Below are positions 24,425-32,863 of a DNA stretch of 36,478 nt, piece by piece. Within the stretch, counting starts at the first letter, position 1. The number at the start of each line of letters is the position of its first letter. The translations under genes were made by a program, and so were the position numbers. The DNA is from Paracoccaceae bacterium (lineage in GTDB: Bacteria > Pseudomonadota > Alphaproteobacteria > Rhodobacterales > Rhodobacteraceae): positions 1 to 36,478 of the forward strand of contig JAKIUB010000024.1 in the NCBI GenBank assembly GCA_021647745.1, given 5' to 3'. A model generated the notes under the pieces. It searched no databases and was not told the origin of the DNA. It was given only the letters and a program-made list of their open reading frames with translations.

Positions 24425-24909
24425 TAAAGCTCCTTATACATCACAAAAGCATCCACCAGCCCCAGCCGCTTGTGGCGAAAGGCTTTGGGCAGACGTCCGG
24501 CAATCTCAAACCCCTGCCGCTGCCACAGAGCCACGGCCCTCGTATTGGTGCTGACCACAAGGTTATACTGCATCGCCAGATACCCCTGCCGCCGCGCCTC
24601 GGCTTGTGACCAGATACACATTTCAGCGCCCAGCCCCTGCCCTCGCGCTTCCGGCGACACCGCATAGCCGGCATTGCACACATGCGCGCCCAGCGCCGGC
24701 TGATTCGGCTTGAGGTAAAACACCCCGAGCACAGCGCCGTCTTTTAGTGCCACATAGCTTTGCACCGGCGGGTTCATCCAATAGGCACGCGCCTCGCCCT
24801 CGGATATATCCATCGCTTGCGGATAGGTCTCTCCCGCCCGAAATTCCGGCGCCAGTATGTGCCAGACCATGGGCCAATGGCTCTTTTGCAAGGGGATAAA
24901 TTCCATCAT
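24424..24909 (-). CDS. GNAT family N-acetyltransferase
   Basis: A 161-residue enzyme of the GCN5-related acetyltransferase fold. The acetyl-CoA loop is seen in YAVSPEARGQGLGAEMCIWS (R/Q-x-x-G-x-G/A type). Motif B is VVSTNTRAVALWQRQGFEIA near residues 118-137, with the typical N-x-x-A-x-x-L-(W/Y)-x-x-x-G-F ending. The N-terminal segment KSHWPMVWHILAPEF reads like phosphinothricin-type or small-molecule acetyltransferases, but the acceptor cannot be inferred. It ends tail-to-tail with trpS. Confidence 0.85.
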   Translation of the reverse strand: MMEFIPLQKSHWPMVWHILAPEFRAGETYPQAMDISEGEARAYWMNPPVQSYVALKDGAVLGVFYLKPNQPALGAHVCNAGYAVSPEARGQGLGAEMCIWSQAEARRQGYLAMQYNLVVSTNTRAVALWQRQGFEIAGRLPKAFRHKRLGLVDAFVMYKEL

Positions 24910-24985
24910 GTGCCCTTCTTTTGCTACATCTTCACCCTGTCTCTTGTGTCGGGTGCAACCCTGACATTCTGACGCACTCGTGATT

Positions 24986-25014
24986 TTGCTTCAACAGGGT
25001 TATATCTGTATCAA
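24986..25014 (+). promoter_or_regulatory. possible promoter of the rhodanese gene
   Basis: TTGCTT (24986-24991) and TATCAA (25009-25014) are 17 bases apart, ending 26 bases before the start at 25041. A TTTTAAGGAA ribosome site follows. This is a pattern match only. Confidence 0.4.
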
Positions 25015-25040
25015 CGAATATCTGTTTTAAGGAATACACC

Positions 25041-25499
25041 ATGTACATGATATCCCGGGTTCTCCCGTTTATTGCCCTTGTTTTTGTGATCGCGACCGGG
25101 GCCAATGCCCAGGTGGCGCAGATCACCCCCGATGCGGCCCGCGCCAAGGCGCTCGCCGGGGAGCTGGTGTTGATAGATATCCGCCGCCCTGACGAGTGGG
25201 CCGATACCGGCCTTGCCGATATTGCCCTGAAGGCAGACATGACCGCGCCGGGTTTTATCAAGACCTTGCTCGATATCCGCGCCCAAAACCCGAACATTCC
25301 GCTGGCTCTGATCTGCCGTTCCGGCAATCGCTCGGGTTTTCTTACTGGCGAGCTTTATAATGCGGGCATGACCGACATCATAGACGTGGTTGAAGGCATG
25401 TCCGGCTCGGGGGTTGGCCCCGGCTGGATCCGGCGCGGCTTGCCGGTGCGCACAACCGATACGCCCGTGAGCGTGGATATCATCGCCCGGCAGCCCTGA
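25041..25499 (+). CDS. periplasmic rhodanese-like sulfurtransferase
   Basis: A 152-residue protein. Residues 1-23 are a signal peptide (RVLPFIALVFVIATGANA, cleavage after ANA), so it is exported. The rhodanese domain follows: ELVLIDIRRPDEWADTGLAD, then PLALICRSGNRSGFLTGEL with the active-site loop CRSGNRS and its persulfide-forming Cys, then GMTDIIDVVEGMSGSGVGPG and WIRRGLPV. A single small rhodanese domain outside the cytoplasm may handle thiols or sulfur compounds; the substrate is unknown. It is a single gene with its own promoter, 80 bases from the UspA gene. Confidence 0.85.
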   Translation: MYMISRVLPFIALVFVIATGANAQVAQITPDAARAKALAGELVLIDIRRPDEWADTGLADIALKADMTAPGFIKTLLDIRAQNPNIPLALICRSGNRSGFLTGELYNAGMTDIIDVVEGMSGSGVGPGWIRRGLPVRTTDTPVSVDIIARQP

Positions 25500-25580
25500 T
25501 ATAGCGCCTTTTCGTTGCCCGGTTGCGCCCGAAGCGTTGTTGGGCAATGATAGAACCAGCAAACCGAACGGAGACCTGTG

Positions 25581-26039
25581 ATGCGTAAATTTCTTGTGGT
25601 CATGGATGACAGCCCCGAATTCCTCAATGCCCTGCGCTTTGCCGCCATCCGCGCAAAAAAAACCGGCACCGGCGTTGAAATCCTCGGCGTGATAGCCCCC
25701 GAAGAATTCCAGCACTGGATCGGGGTTGGCGAAACCATGCGCGCCGAGGCTCGCGAACGCATCGAAGAGCATTTCAAGGTATTTTCGAAATGGATGGTCG
25801 ACAAGGAAGGCATCAAGCCGGAACTGGTGATCCGCGAAGGCGAAAAGGTCGAGCAGGTACTGGCCCAGGTGCGCGAGGACAAGGATGTCGCTATTCTTAT
25901 CCTCGGAGCAGGCTCCTCCGGCTCCGGCCCTGGCCCGCTGGTCAACCAGCTGGTGGTGCGCTCGGGTGGTGATATGCCCGTGCCGATCACCGTTGTGCCC
26001 GGCAGCATGACAAAAGAATCAATTATCGCCGTTTCCTGA
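25581..26039 (+). CDS. universal stress protein, UspA family
   Basis: A 152-residue protein. ATG 25581 is preferred to GTG 25578 because of GGAGA spacing. It begins KFLVVMDDSPEFLNALRFAA with the Asp of the nucleotide pocket, and contains VEILGVIAPEEFQHWIG and DVAILILGAGSSGSGPGPLV. The last segment has the G-x2-G-x9-G(S/T)-type phosphate-binding loop of ATP-binding members. The usual role is stress tolerance with an unknown target. It is transcribed in the same direction as nfu, 100 bases further on. Confidence 0.85.
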   Translation: MRKFLVVMDDSPEFLNALRFAAIRAKKTGTGVEILGVIAPEEFQHWIGVGETMRAEARERIEEHFKVFSKWMVDKEGIKPELVIREGEKVEQVLAQVREDKDVAILILGAGSSGSGPGPLVNQLVVRSGGDMPVPITVVPGSMTKESIIAVS

Positions 26040-26086
26040 CCTCGCGTTTACCGTCAAAACAGCGCCTCGTACCACACCGGCATTAC

Positions 26087-26115
26087 TTGACTTTTTTTGT
26101 CAGGCGAACCATAAA
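26087..26115 (+). promoter_or_regulatory. promoter of the nfu gene
   Basis: TTGACT (26087-26092) and CATAAA (26110-26115) have a 17-base spacer and end 26 bases before the nfu start. A T-run in the spacer, flanked by TGAC and GTCA, makes a tiny inverted repeat overlapping the -35 box. Confidence 0.5.
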
Positions 26116-26141
26116 AAGCCAACTGCAAGAAAGGCCAGCCC

Positions 26142-26702
26142 ATGTTTATCCAGACCGAATCCACCCCCAACCCGGCAACACTGAAGTTTTTACCCGGCCA
26201 GAGCGTTGTGCAAATGGGCACGGCCGATTTTCCGACCCGGGAAAGCGCAGCCTCCTCACCGCTCGCCACGCGTCTGTTCGGAGTTGAAGGGGTGTCAGGG
26301 GCGTTTTTTGGCCCTGATTTTGTGACCGTCACCAAAACCGATGCCACGGAATGGAACCACATAAAGCCCGCCATACTCGGGGCGATCATGGAGCATTACC
26401 AATCCGGTGATCCGGTGATGGATGACGAGAGCGGCACAGTTGGCCACGCGGAGCATGATGGCCCTGATTCTGAATTGGTAAAACAAATCAAAGAATTGCT
26501 GGATACCCGTGTACGTCCTGCCGTGGCACAAGATGGCGGCGACATCACCTTTCACGGCTTTGATCACGGCATTGTCTACCTCCATATGCAGGGCGCCTGC
26601 GCTGGCTGCCCGTCCTCGACCATGACCCTGAAAAGCGGCATCGAAAACCTGCTGAAGCATTTCATCCCCGAAGTGGTTGAAGTGCGCGCCGTAACCCTTT
26701 AG
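26142..26702 (+). CDS. Nfu-type iron-sulfur cluster carrier protein
   Basis: A 186-residue protein with two domains. The N-terminal Nfu_N domain starts MFIQTESTPNPATLKFLPGQ and includes VEGVSGAFFGPDFVTVTKTD. The C-terminal NifU-like domain includes LDTRVRPAVAQDGGDITFHG and MQGACAGCPSSTMTLKSGIE, with the CxxC that binds a bridging Fe-S cluster (CAGC). The role is to carry 4Fe-4S clusters to apoproteins. Its own promoter is at 26087-26115. It is followed 5 bases later by a RimI-like gene, so they are probably one transcript. Confidence 0.92.
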   Translation: MFIQTESTPNPATLKFLPGQSVVQMGTADFPTRESAASSPLATRLFGVEGVSGAFFGPDFVTVTKTDATEWNHIKPAILGAIMEHYQSGDPVMDDESGTVGHAEHDGPDSELVKQIKELLDTRVRPAVAQDGGDITFHGFDHGIVYLHMQGACAGCPSSTMTLKSGIENLLKHFIPEVVEVRAVTL

Positions 26703-26707
26703 GCGCG

Positions 26708-27118
26708 ATGACCCCAAAAGCTCTCGCCGCGCTGCACGCCTTGTGTTTCACCACGCCGCGCCCGTGGCGGGAAGACGAGTTTTCTACCCTGCTCGAAACC
26801 CCGGGCAGTTTTCCGGTTTTCCATACCAACGGCTTTGCCCTTGGCCGAATCGCTGGCCCGGAGGCGGAGCTTCTGACCATCGCGATTCACCCCGATGCCC
26901 GAAATGCCGGCCACGGCCAGCGCTTGATCGATGCTTTTCTCTGCGGAGCCGCAACCAGAGGTGCCCGCGAGGTCTTTCTTGAGGTGGCAACAAACAATCC
27001 GGCCGCCATAGCGCTATATCGCAAATCAGGCTTTCACAAAGTGGGTGAGCGCGCGAATTACTTCAAAGAAATCAGGGGTCCGGCACGCTCGGCGCTGGTC
27101 TTCAAATACACGTTCTAG
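26708..27118 (+). CDS. RimI-like ribosomal/peptide N-acetyltransferase (GNAT)
   Basis: A 136-residue acetyltransferase. The start MTPKALAALHALCFTTPRPW and the acetyl-CoA segment LLTIAIHPDARNAGHGQRLI (H-P-x-x-R-x-x-G-x-G) resemble RimI, the ribosomal protein bS18 alanine acetyltransferase. The motif B segment is VATNNPAAIALYRKSGFHKV followed by GERANYF, another RimI-like mark. It follows nfu by 5 bases. In the Rhodobacterales I recall, tsaB stands between nfu and rimI; here it does not. Confidence 0.75.
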   Translation: MTPKALAALHALCFTTPRPWREDEFSTLLETPGSFPVFHTNGFALGRIAGPEAELLTIAIHPDARNAGHGQRLIDAFLCGAATRGAREVFLEVATNNPAAIALYRKSGFHKVGERANYFKEIRGPARSALVFKYTF

Positions 27119-27296
27119 CGGCTGGCACCTGCCTTGCGGGATGCCGGCGAATTATTGATGTGGGCATTTGGCTAAAAAACCATTGACCCCTGCCCCCGAT
27201 ACCCGCTTTACTTGGAAATCGTATTTTCGATCCGGCGGTGTGGGATTCTGCTCGCCCCGGCCAGTGATCGGATTTTTGCAGCATGGGAGAAAACAT

Positions 27297-28295
27297 ATGC
27301 AACTGCTCAAAACCCTAATCGCCACCACCGCACTGGTCGGCGCGGCCACATTTGCCAGCGCACAAGCCAACCCTGCCGTGATCTTTGACCTTGGCGGAAA
27401 ATTTGACAAATCGTTCAACGAAATGTCTTACACCGGCGCCGAGCGCTTCAAGGAAGAAACCGGCATCGAATACCGTGAATTCGAGCTGCAATCCGACGCC
27501 CAGCGCGAGCAGGCCCTGCGCCGCTTTGCCCAGGCCGGTAATAACCCTGTTGTGGTTGCCGGCTTCTCGAACGCCACTGCCATGGCCACCGTTGCCCCTG
27601 ATTTCCCCGACACAGATTTTGTCATCATCGACATGGTTGTTGATGCACCAAACGTGCGCTCGGTGATATTTGCCGAGCACGAAGGCTCTTATCTTGTGGG
27701 TGTTCTGGCCGCGATGGCCTCTGAATCCGGCACCGTGAGCTTTGTTGGCGGCATGGATATCCCGCTAATCCGCAAGTTCCAGTGCGGCTACACGCAAGGT
27801 GCCAAAGCGGCCAACCCTGACATCACCGTGCTGGCCACCATGACCGGCACCGATGGCTCGGCCTGGAACAACCCGGTAAAAGGTGGCGAACTAACCATGT
27901 CGCAGATCCAGAACGGCTCTGACGTGGTATTCGCCGCGGCTGGCGGCACTGGCCGTGGTGTGCTTCAAGCCGCCGCAGACGCCGGTATTTATGCCATCGG
28001 TGTGGACGCCAACCAGAACTACATGCAGCCCGGCACCATGCTGACCTCGATGCTGAAACGCGTTGATGTGGCGGTGTTCAATGCCTTTAACGACGTGAAC
28101 AACGATGAGTTCACCGCCGGTATTCAGGTTATGGGCTTGGCTGAGGACGGTGTTGGCTGGGCGCTGGACGAGTTCAACGAAGGCCTGATCACCGACGAGA
28201 TGAAAGCCGCTGTTGAAGAAGCCCGCGCCAAAATCATCTCGGGTGAAATCGTAGTTGCCGACTACATGGCCGACAATTCCTGCCCTGTAGAATAA
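27297..28295 (+). CDS. BMP-family substrate-binding lipoprotein/periplasmic protein of a nucleoside ABC importer
   Basis: A 332-residue solute receptor. ATG 27297 is chosen for GGGAGA at 27285-27290 and because MQLLKTLIATTALVGAATFA followed by SAQA is a classical signal peptide (cleavage near residue 22, no lipobox). The mature part follows the PnrA/BmpA fold: VIFDLGGKFDKSFNEMSYTG, FADQ-equivalent ASNATAMATVAPDFPDTDFV, and GSYLVGVLAAMASESGTVSF followed by VGGMDIPLIRKFQCGYTQG. Family members bind purine nucleosides. It heads a four-gene unit with one ATPase and two permeases. The leader 27119-27296 has no clear promoter, but a small ATCG/CGAT repeat lies at 27218-27231. Confidence 0.9.
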   Translation: MQLLKTLIATTALVGAATFASAQANPAVIFDLGGKFDKSFNEMSYTGAERFKEETGIEYREFELQSDAQREQALRRFAQAGNNPVVVAGFSNATAMATVAPDFPDTDFVIIDMVVDAPNVRSVIFAEHEGSYLVGVLAAMASESGTVSFVGGMDIPLIRKFQCGYTQGAKAANPDITVLATMTGTDGSAWNNPVKGGELTMSQIQNGSDVVFAAAGGTGRGVLQAAADAGIYAIGVDANQNYMQPGTMLTSMLKRVDVAVFNAFNDVNNDEFTAGIQVMGLAEDGVGWALDEFNEGLITDEMKAAVEEARAKIISGEIVVADYMADNSCPVE

Positions 28296-28304
28296 GGCCA
28301 TAAA

Positions 28305-29876
28305 ATGTCCGAAGTGGCAGAAAATGCGGGGCGGCTCGATGTAGCCGCCCCTGCTATTGAACTGATAGGTATCTCCAAGGCCTTCGGGTCGGTGCAGGCC
28401 AATAAAGATATTTCCATGACCGTAGCCAAAGGCGCGATCCACGGTATTGTGGGCGAAAACGGCGCGGGGAAATCCACCCTGATGTCTATCCTATACGGGT
28501 TTTACAAAGCCGATTCCGGAAGCGTGAAAATCAACGGTGTGCCGACCGTGATCAACGATAGCCATGACGCAATCGCGGCGGGCATTGGCATGGTGCATCA
28601 ACACTTCATGCTGGTGGATAATTTCACCGTGTTGGAGAACGTGGTTTTGGGGGCCGAAGAAGGTGCCACCCTTGGCCCGAGCTTGCGCAAGGCGCGCAAA
28701 GAGCTGAAGCGCTTGGCCGATGAATACGAGCTGGACGTGGACCCGGATGCCCTGATCGAGGATATTTCCGTGGGTTTCCAGCAGCGGGTGGAAATCCTGA
28801 AGGCGCTTTATCGCCAGGCCGAAATTCTGATATTGGACGAGCCAACCGGCGTGCTGACGCCCGACGAGGCCGACCACCTGTTTCGCATTTTGCGCAATCT
28901 GAAAGAACAGGGCAAGACCATCGTGATTATCACGCATAAATTGCGGGAAATCATGGATGTAACCGATAGTGTTTCGGTCATGCGGCGCGGCGAGATGACC
29001 AAAACAATCGCGACCTCCTCCACCTCCCCCGAAGATCTGGCCGAGGCCATGGTCGGGCGGCGAGTGCTGCTTGAAGTTAATAAATCTCCCGCGCAGGTGG
29101 GGGAAACTGTAATGGAAATCGTTAACCTCAGTGTGACCGATGCCCACGGAGTGAAGCGGCTAAAAAATGTCTCTTTCGAGTTGAAACGCGGTGAGATACT
29201 GGGCATTGCCGGTGTGTCGGGTAATGGACAATCAGAGCTGCTGGAAGTCATTTCCGGTATCGGCGCAGCCCAAAGTGGCGAGGTGCGAATGCAGGGCGAA
29301 GCGATAGATATATCGCCTAAAGCCAATGCCGGCATGCGGCGTGCGCGCGGCATCGGCCATGTGCCCGAAGATCGCCACCAGCGCGGGCTGGTCATGCCAT
29401 TCATGACCTGGGAAAACACCGCATTTGGCTATCATAACGAGCCAGAATACAGCAAGGGTTTCGGCCTCGCCAACCAGAAATACATGATGCAGGACGCCCG
29501 CGAAAAGATGGAGCGCTTTGATATTCGACCGCCAATTCCGCAGCTTATAGCTTCGAGCTTTTCGGGCGGCAACCAGCAAAAGATCGTGCTGGCCCGCGAG
29601 ATCGAGCGCAACCCCGATGTCCTGCTCATTGGCCAGCCAACGCGGGGCGTTGATATCGGCGCGATCGAGTTCATCCACCAGCAAATCATCAATCTGCGTG
29701 ATGCGGGTAAAGCAATATTGCTGGTTTCCGTCGAGCTGGATGAAATACAAGCCCTGTCCGACCGGATATTGGTGATGTTTGACGGGGTTATACAGGGCGA
29801 ACGCCTGCCCGAAAACACCAATGAAGGCGAGTTGGGTTTGCTGATGGCCGGCGTTGATCCGGAGGCAAAAGCATGA
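28305..29876 (+). CDS. ABC transporter ATP-binding protein, tandem ATPase (nucleoside import)
   Basis: A 523-residue protein with two fused ABC domains, as in YufO/NupA-type importers. Domain 1 has Walker A GENGAGKST (50-58), a signature SVGFQQRVEI, and Walker B LILDEPTGVLTPDE. Domain 2 has a shortened P-loop GVSGNGQSELL, signature SFSGGNQQKIVLAREI and a Walker B-like LLIGQPTRGVD in which Gln stands for the catalytic Glu. That asymmetry, with one hydrolysing and one degenerate site, is normal for this family. It starts 9 bases after the binding protein and overlaps the first permease by ATGA. Confidence 0.93.
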   Translation: MSEVAENAGRLDVAAPAIELIGISKAFGSVQANKDISMTVAKGAIHGIVGENGAGKSTLMSILYGFYKADSGSVKINGVPTVINDSHDAIAAGIGMVHQHFMLVDNFTVLENVVLGAEEGATLGPSLRKARKELKRLADEYELDVDPDALIEDISVGFQQRVEILKALYRQAEILILDEPTGVLTPDEADHLFRILRNLKEQGKTIVIITHKLREIMDVTDSVSVMRRGEMTKTIATSSTSPEDLAEAMVGRRVLLEVNKSPAQVGETVMEIVNLSVTDAHGVKRLKNVSFELKRGEILGIAGVSGNGQSELLEVISGIGAAQSGEVRMQGEAIDISPKANAGMRRARGIGHVPEDRHQRGLVMPFMTWENTAFGYHNEPEYSKGFGLANQKYMMQDAREKMERFDIRPPIPQLIASSFSGGNQQKIVLAREIERNPDVLLIGQPTRGVDIGAIEFIHQQIINLRDAGKAILLVSVELDEIQALSDRILVMFDGVIQGERLPENTNEGELGLLMAGVDPEAKA

Positions 29877-30967
29877 ACAAGAACCTGCCCAAGTGGGTCG
29901 ATCTCGGGTTGATCCCGCTTTTGACCCTGATGTTGGCTTTTGCGGTTTCGGGGTTGGTTGTGCTCTCGATCGGCCAAAACCCGATCGAGGTGGTCAAGGT
30001 TATGATTCAAGGGGCGTTTAACCCCTTTGGTATCGGCCACACCCTATACTTCACCACAAACTTTATCTTTACCGGGCTGGCGGTAGCCGTGGCGTTTCAC
30101 GCGCGGTTGTTCAATATCGGTGGCGAGGGGCAGGCCGGACTGGCCGGGGTTGGCGTGGCGCTTGTGATGCTCTCCTATGATTGGCCACACTGGAGCATTG
30201 CCTTAATAGTTGGCACAGTTGCGGCGATGGCTTTTGGTGCGGCATGGGCCGCAATACCTGCCTATCTACAAGCCAAGCGCGGCAGCCATATTGTAATCAC
30301 CACCATTATGTTCAATCTGATCGCAGGGGCGCTGATCGGATATTTGCTGGTTGGGCCGATGCAGGCTGAAGGCTCGCTGCCTGAAAGCGCAAAATTTCCC
30401 TCGGCAGCATCTTTGCCAACCATGTATGATATGCTGGGCTGGTTTGGTATCGGGTTTGATAAATACGCACCGGTGAATATCAGCTTTTTCCTGGCGCTGA
30501 TCGCGGCTTTTTTAGTGTGGGTACTAATCTGGAAAACCCGGCTGGGTTATGAAATGCGGGCCTTTGGCCACTCTGAAAAGGCAGCGGTATATGCGGGTAT
30601 TTCGCCTCTGAAAATCACCATGATCGCGATGCTTGTTTCAGGTGCGCTGTCGGGGATGATGGCAGTCAACACCGTGCAGGGGGAGGCTGAACGCCTGTTG
30701 CTGGGCGCGGTAGAAGGCGCCGGATTTATCGGCATCGCGGTCGCCTTGATGGGGCGTTCGCATCCGGTGGGCGTGGTGCTGGCGGCTTTTTTGTTTGGCA
30801 TTCTAACCCAAGGCGGGGCCGAACTTCAGTTTACCCTCGGCATTCCGGCGCAGATGATCACGGTTATTCAGGCGCTGATCATAATGTTTACCGGCAGTCT
30901 GGAAAACATGGTGCGTATTCCGCTTGAGAAAATATTCCTGAACGCAGGCAAAAGAGGGCGCGCGTGA
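29873..30967 (+). CDS. ABC transporter permease 1 (BMP/nucleoside type)
   Basis: A 364-residue inner-membrane protein of the BPD_transp_2 group with eight to ten hydrophobic helices. FNIGGEGQAGLAGVGVALVM is the conserved permease signature after the second helix, and TRLGYEMRAFGHSEKAAVYA is the cytoplasmic EAA-like coupling loop (GxxxxAxGxxxxAAxYAGI). Later ALMGRSHPVGVVLAAFLFGI follows the family pattern. It pairs with the next permease. The start overlaps the ATPase stop by ATGA and the end overlaps the next start by GTGA. Confidence 0.92.
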   Translation: MNKNLPKWVDLGLIPLLTLMLAFAVSGLVVLSIGQNPIEVVKVMIQGAFNPFGIGHTLYFTTNFIFTGLAVAVAFHARLFNIGGEGQAGLAGVGVALVMLSYDWPHWSIALIVGTVAAMAFGAAWAAIPAYLQAKRGSHIVITTIMFNLIAGALIGYLLVGPMQAEGSLPESAKFPSAASLPTMYDMLGWFGIGFDKYAPVNISFFLALIAAFLVWVLIWKTRLGYEMRAFGHSEKAAVYAGISPLKITMIAMLVSGALSGMMAVNTVQGEAERLLLGAVEGAGFIGIAVALMGRSHPVGVVLAAFLFGILTQGGAELQFTLGIPAQMITVIQALIIMFTGSLENMVRIPLEKIFLNAGKRGRA

Positions 30968-31983
30968 TGCTGGATTTCCTGACAAACGATTTGTTGCAGC
31001 TCAGCGATTCTGCTGTGCGCTTTGCCATTCCGCTGCTGCTGGCCTGCCTGGCGGGCCTATATTCCGAACGCGCCGGTATATTCGATATCGGACTGGAAGG
31101 GAAAATGCTGGTGGCTGCTTTTGCCGGCGGCGCGTTTTCGGCTTTTGCCGGCATGTCAGTGGCAGATGGTGGCTGGGGCATGGGCGGCTGGGCAGTCTGG
31201 GTCGGGCTGGGGGCGGCTATTTTTGCCTCGATCATGCTCTCCATGATTCACGCGTTTGCCTCCATCACCCTACGGGGAAACCAGCTAATCTCGGGGGTCG
31301 CAATCAACTTTTTCGCTGCCGGCATCACTGTGCTGGTCGGGCAATACTGGTTCAAAATGGGGGGGCAAACCCCACAGCTGCGTGGCGGCCAGCGCTTTGA
31401 GCCGATCACCCTGCCTTTTGCCGAAGCGTTGCGAGATGTACCTGTGATCGGGTCAATTTATTATGACCTGATATCGGGGCATAATATCATCGTTTATCTC
31501 GGTTTTCTTATTGTAGCCCTGACATGGTGGATATTGTTTCGCACCCGCTTCGGGCTTCGCATGCGCGCCGTGGGCGAAAACCCGGGCGCGGTAGATACCG
31601 CTGGTATTTCAGTGGTCAAGCTGCGCTATTCGGCATTGATCATCACCGGTATCCTCTGCGGGTTGGCCGGCGCCTATCTCAGCCTTGGCACGGCCGCCGC
31701 CGGTTTTGGCAAAGATATGACGGCAGGGCGGGGTTTTATCGCCCTTGCCGCACTTATTTTTGCCAAATGGAAGCCGATCCCCGCCATGTGGGCAACCCTG
31801 CTTTTTGGCATGTTGGAGGCGATCGGCAGCAAATACCAAACCCTCGACCTTGGCATTATAGTGCTGCCCGGGCAGTTTATGCAGGCTCTGCCCTATATCC
31901 TGACCGTGGTTATTCTAGCGGGTTTTGTGGGTAAGGCCATCCCGCCAAAAGCCGGTGGAGAGCCTTATATCAAAGAACGGTGA
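30964..31983 (+). CDS. ABC transporter permease 2 (BMP/nucleoside type)
   Basis: A 339-residue polytopic membrane protein. It starts at GTG 30964 (overlapping the previous stop) or ATG 30967. Family marks are GLYSERAGIFDIGLEGKMLV (N-G-E-like signature), FASITLRGNQLISGVAINFF, and the coupling loop RTRFGLRMRAVGENPGAVDT followed by AGISVV. FGKDMTAGRGFIALAALIFA near residue 240 is highly conserved in the YufQ group. With the previous permease it forms the heterodimeric channel for purine nucleoside uptake. It is the last gene of the unit; a terminator stands 200 bases on. Confidence 0.92.
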   Translation: MMLDFLTNDLLQLSDSAVRFAIPLLLACLAGLYSERAGIFDIGLEGKMLVAAFAGGAFSAFAGMSVADGGWGMGGWAVWVGLGAAIFASIMLSMIHAFASITLRGNQLISGVAINFFAAGITVLVGQYWFKMGGQTPQLRGGQRFEPITLPFAEALRDVPVIGSIYYDLISGHNIIVYLGFLIVALTWWILFRTRFGLRMRAVGENPGAVDTAGISVVKLRYSALIITGILCGLAGAYLSLGTAAAGFGKDMTAGRGFIALAALIFAKWKPIPAMWATLLFGMLEAIGSKYQTLDLGIIVLPGQFMQALPYILTVVILAGFVGKAIPPKAGGEPYIKER

Positions 31984-32185
31984 AGCACGAGTGCCGGCAA
32001 GTATCCGGTCAGCGCTGTTTCGGCCAAGCTGGTGGTGGGTACACTTTGGGGTTTGCGTGTGGCTGTATTTGGCGGGTGGAGGCATTATTACGAGCGCGGA
32101 TAAGCCGATGCTATGCGGGTGGCCTTTGCATGCAACAAGGCTTGGCATTCGCTGGCACAGCTTGCCTGACCGCTTCAAGCTATAA

Positions 32186-32215
32186 AAAAAGCCGCCCGAA
32201 ATGGAGCGGCTTTTT
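32186..32215. terminator. bidirectional Rho-independent terminator
   Basis: AAAAAGCCGC (32186-32195) and GCGGCTTTTT (32206-32215) form a 10-base stem with a 10-base loop and T-runs on both strands. It can end the ABC importer transcript from the left and the rpmE transcript from the right. The 200 bases between the permease stop and this hairpin hold nothing that I can identify. Confidence 0.85.
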
Positions 32216-32232
32216 GTTTAAAAACGTCAGGC

Positions 32233-32454
32233 TTAAAACCCGAGGCCTTCGTATTTCTTTTTGAACTTCGATACACGGCCGCCGGTATCCAGCAGGCGAT
32301 GTCCGCCACCGGTCCAGGCAGGGTGAACCGTCGGGTCAATATCAAGCACAAGCTCTGTGCCCTCTTTGCCATAGGTGGATTTCATCTTCAGCACGTCGCC
32401 ATTGGTCATTTTCACGTCGATCATGTGATAATCGGGGTGGATGTCTTTTTTCAT
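32233..32454 (-). CDS. rpmE: 50S ribosomal protein L31
   Basis: A 73-residue ribosomal protein. MKKDIHPDYHMIDVKMTNGD and DPTVHPAWTGGGHRLLDTGG followed by RVSKFKKKYEGLGF are typical of the alphaproteobacterial L31. The zinc CxxC pair of other L31 proteins is replaced (VKMTNGD), so it is a non-zinc form by ancestry. It follows rplS by 28 bases on the minus strand. A longer open frame upstream of M1 is an artefact running into rplS. Confidence 0.95.
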   Translation of the reverse strand: MKKDIHPDYHMIDVKMTNGDVLKMKSTYGKEGTELVLDIDPTVHPAWTGGGHRLLDTGGRVSKFKKKYEGLGF

Positions 32455-32482
32455 CGTTTTGCTCCTCATTGCAAAGTGGCGC

Positions 32483-32863
32483 TTACTTTGCGTCTTTTCT
32501 GGGCTTGTAGTTGGTATCTTCGACAATACGGGCCGACTTGCCGCGACGGGCGCGCAAGTAGTAAAGCTTGGCGCGACGAACACGGCCGCGACGCACCACG
32601 GTGATGCTTTCGATATTGGGCGAGTGGAGCGGAAACACACGCTCGACACCTTCACCAAAAGAAATTTTACGCACGGTAAACGCCCCTGCGATACCGCTGC
32701 CACCTTTGCGGGCAATGCACACACCTTCATAATTCTGCACACGAGAGCGGGTGCCCTCGGTCACTTTATAGCCAACGCGGATGGTGTCACCGGCCTTGAA
32801 ATCCGGGATATCGTTACCGAGCGCCACAATTTGCTCGGCTTCGAGCTGTTCAATGATATTCAT
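32483..32863 (-). CDS. rplS: 50S ribosomal protein L19
   Basis: A 126-residue ribosomal protein at the 30S-50S interface. Motifs: FKAGDTIRVGYKVTEGTRSR, VQNYEGVCIARKGGSGIAGA, FTVRKISFGEGVERVFPLHS and KLYYLRARRGKSARIVED. ATG 32863 has AAAGGAAG about 6 bases ahead. The usual upstream genes trmD, rimM and rpsP are not here; a long leader with internal repeats precedes it instead. It is co-directional with rpmE. Confidence 0.97.
   Translation of the reverse strand: MNIIEQLEAEQIVALGNDIPDFKAGDTIRVGYKVTEGTRSRVQNYEGVCIARKGGSGIAGAFTVRKISFGEGVERVFPLHSPNIESITVVRRGRVRRAKLYYLRARRGKSARIVEDTNYKPRKDAK

Noticed and set aside
25515..25547. TTGCCC/GGGCAA inverted repeat ahead of the UspA gene as terminator or riboswitch
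   Set aside because: The stem is only 6 bases with a 21-base loop and no T-run, so chance is likely.
25011..25772. Minus-strand open frame of 253 codons over the rhodanese and UspA genes
   Set aside because: It covers two real genes on the other strand and has no plausible function.
32455..32742. N-terminal extension of L31
   Set aside because: It runs through rplS in another frame; the standard L31 start is at 32454.
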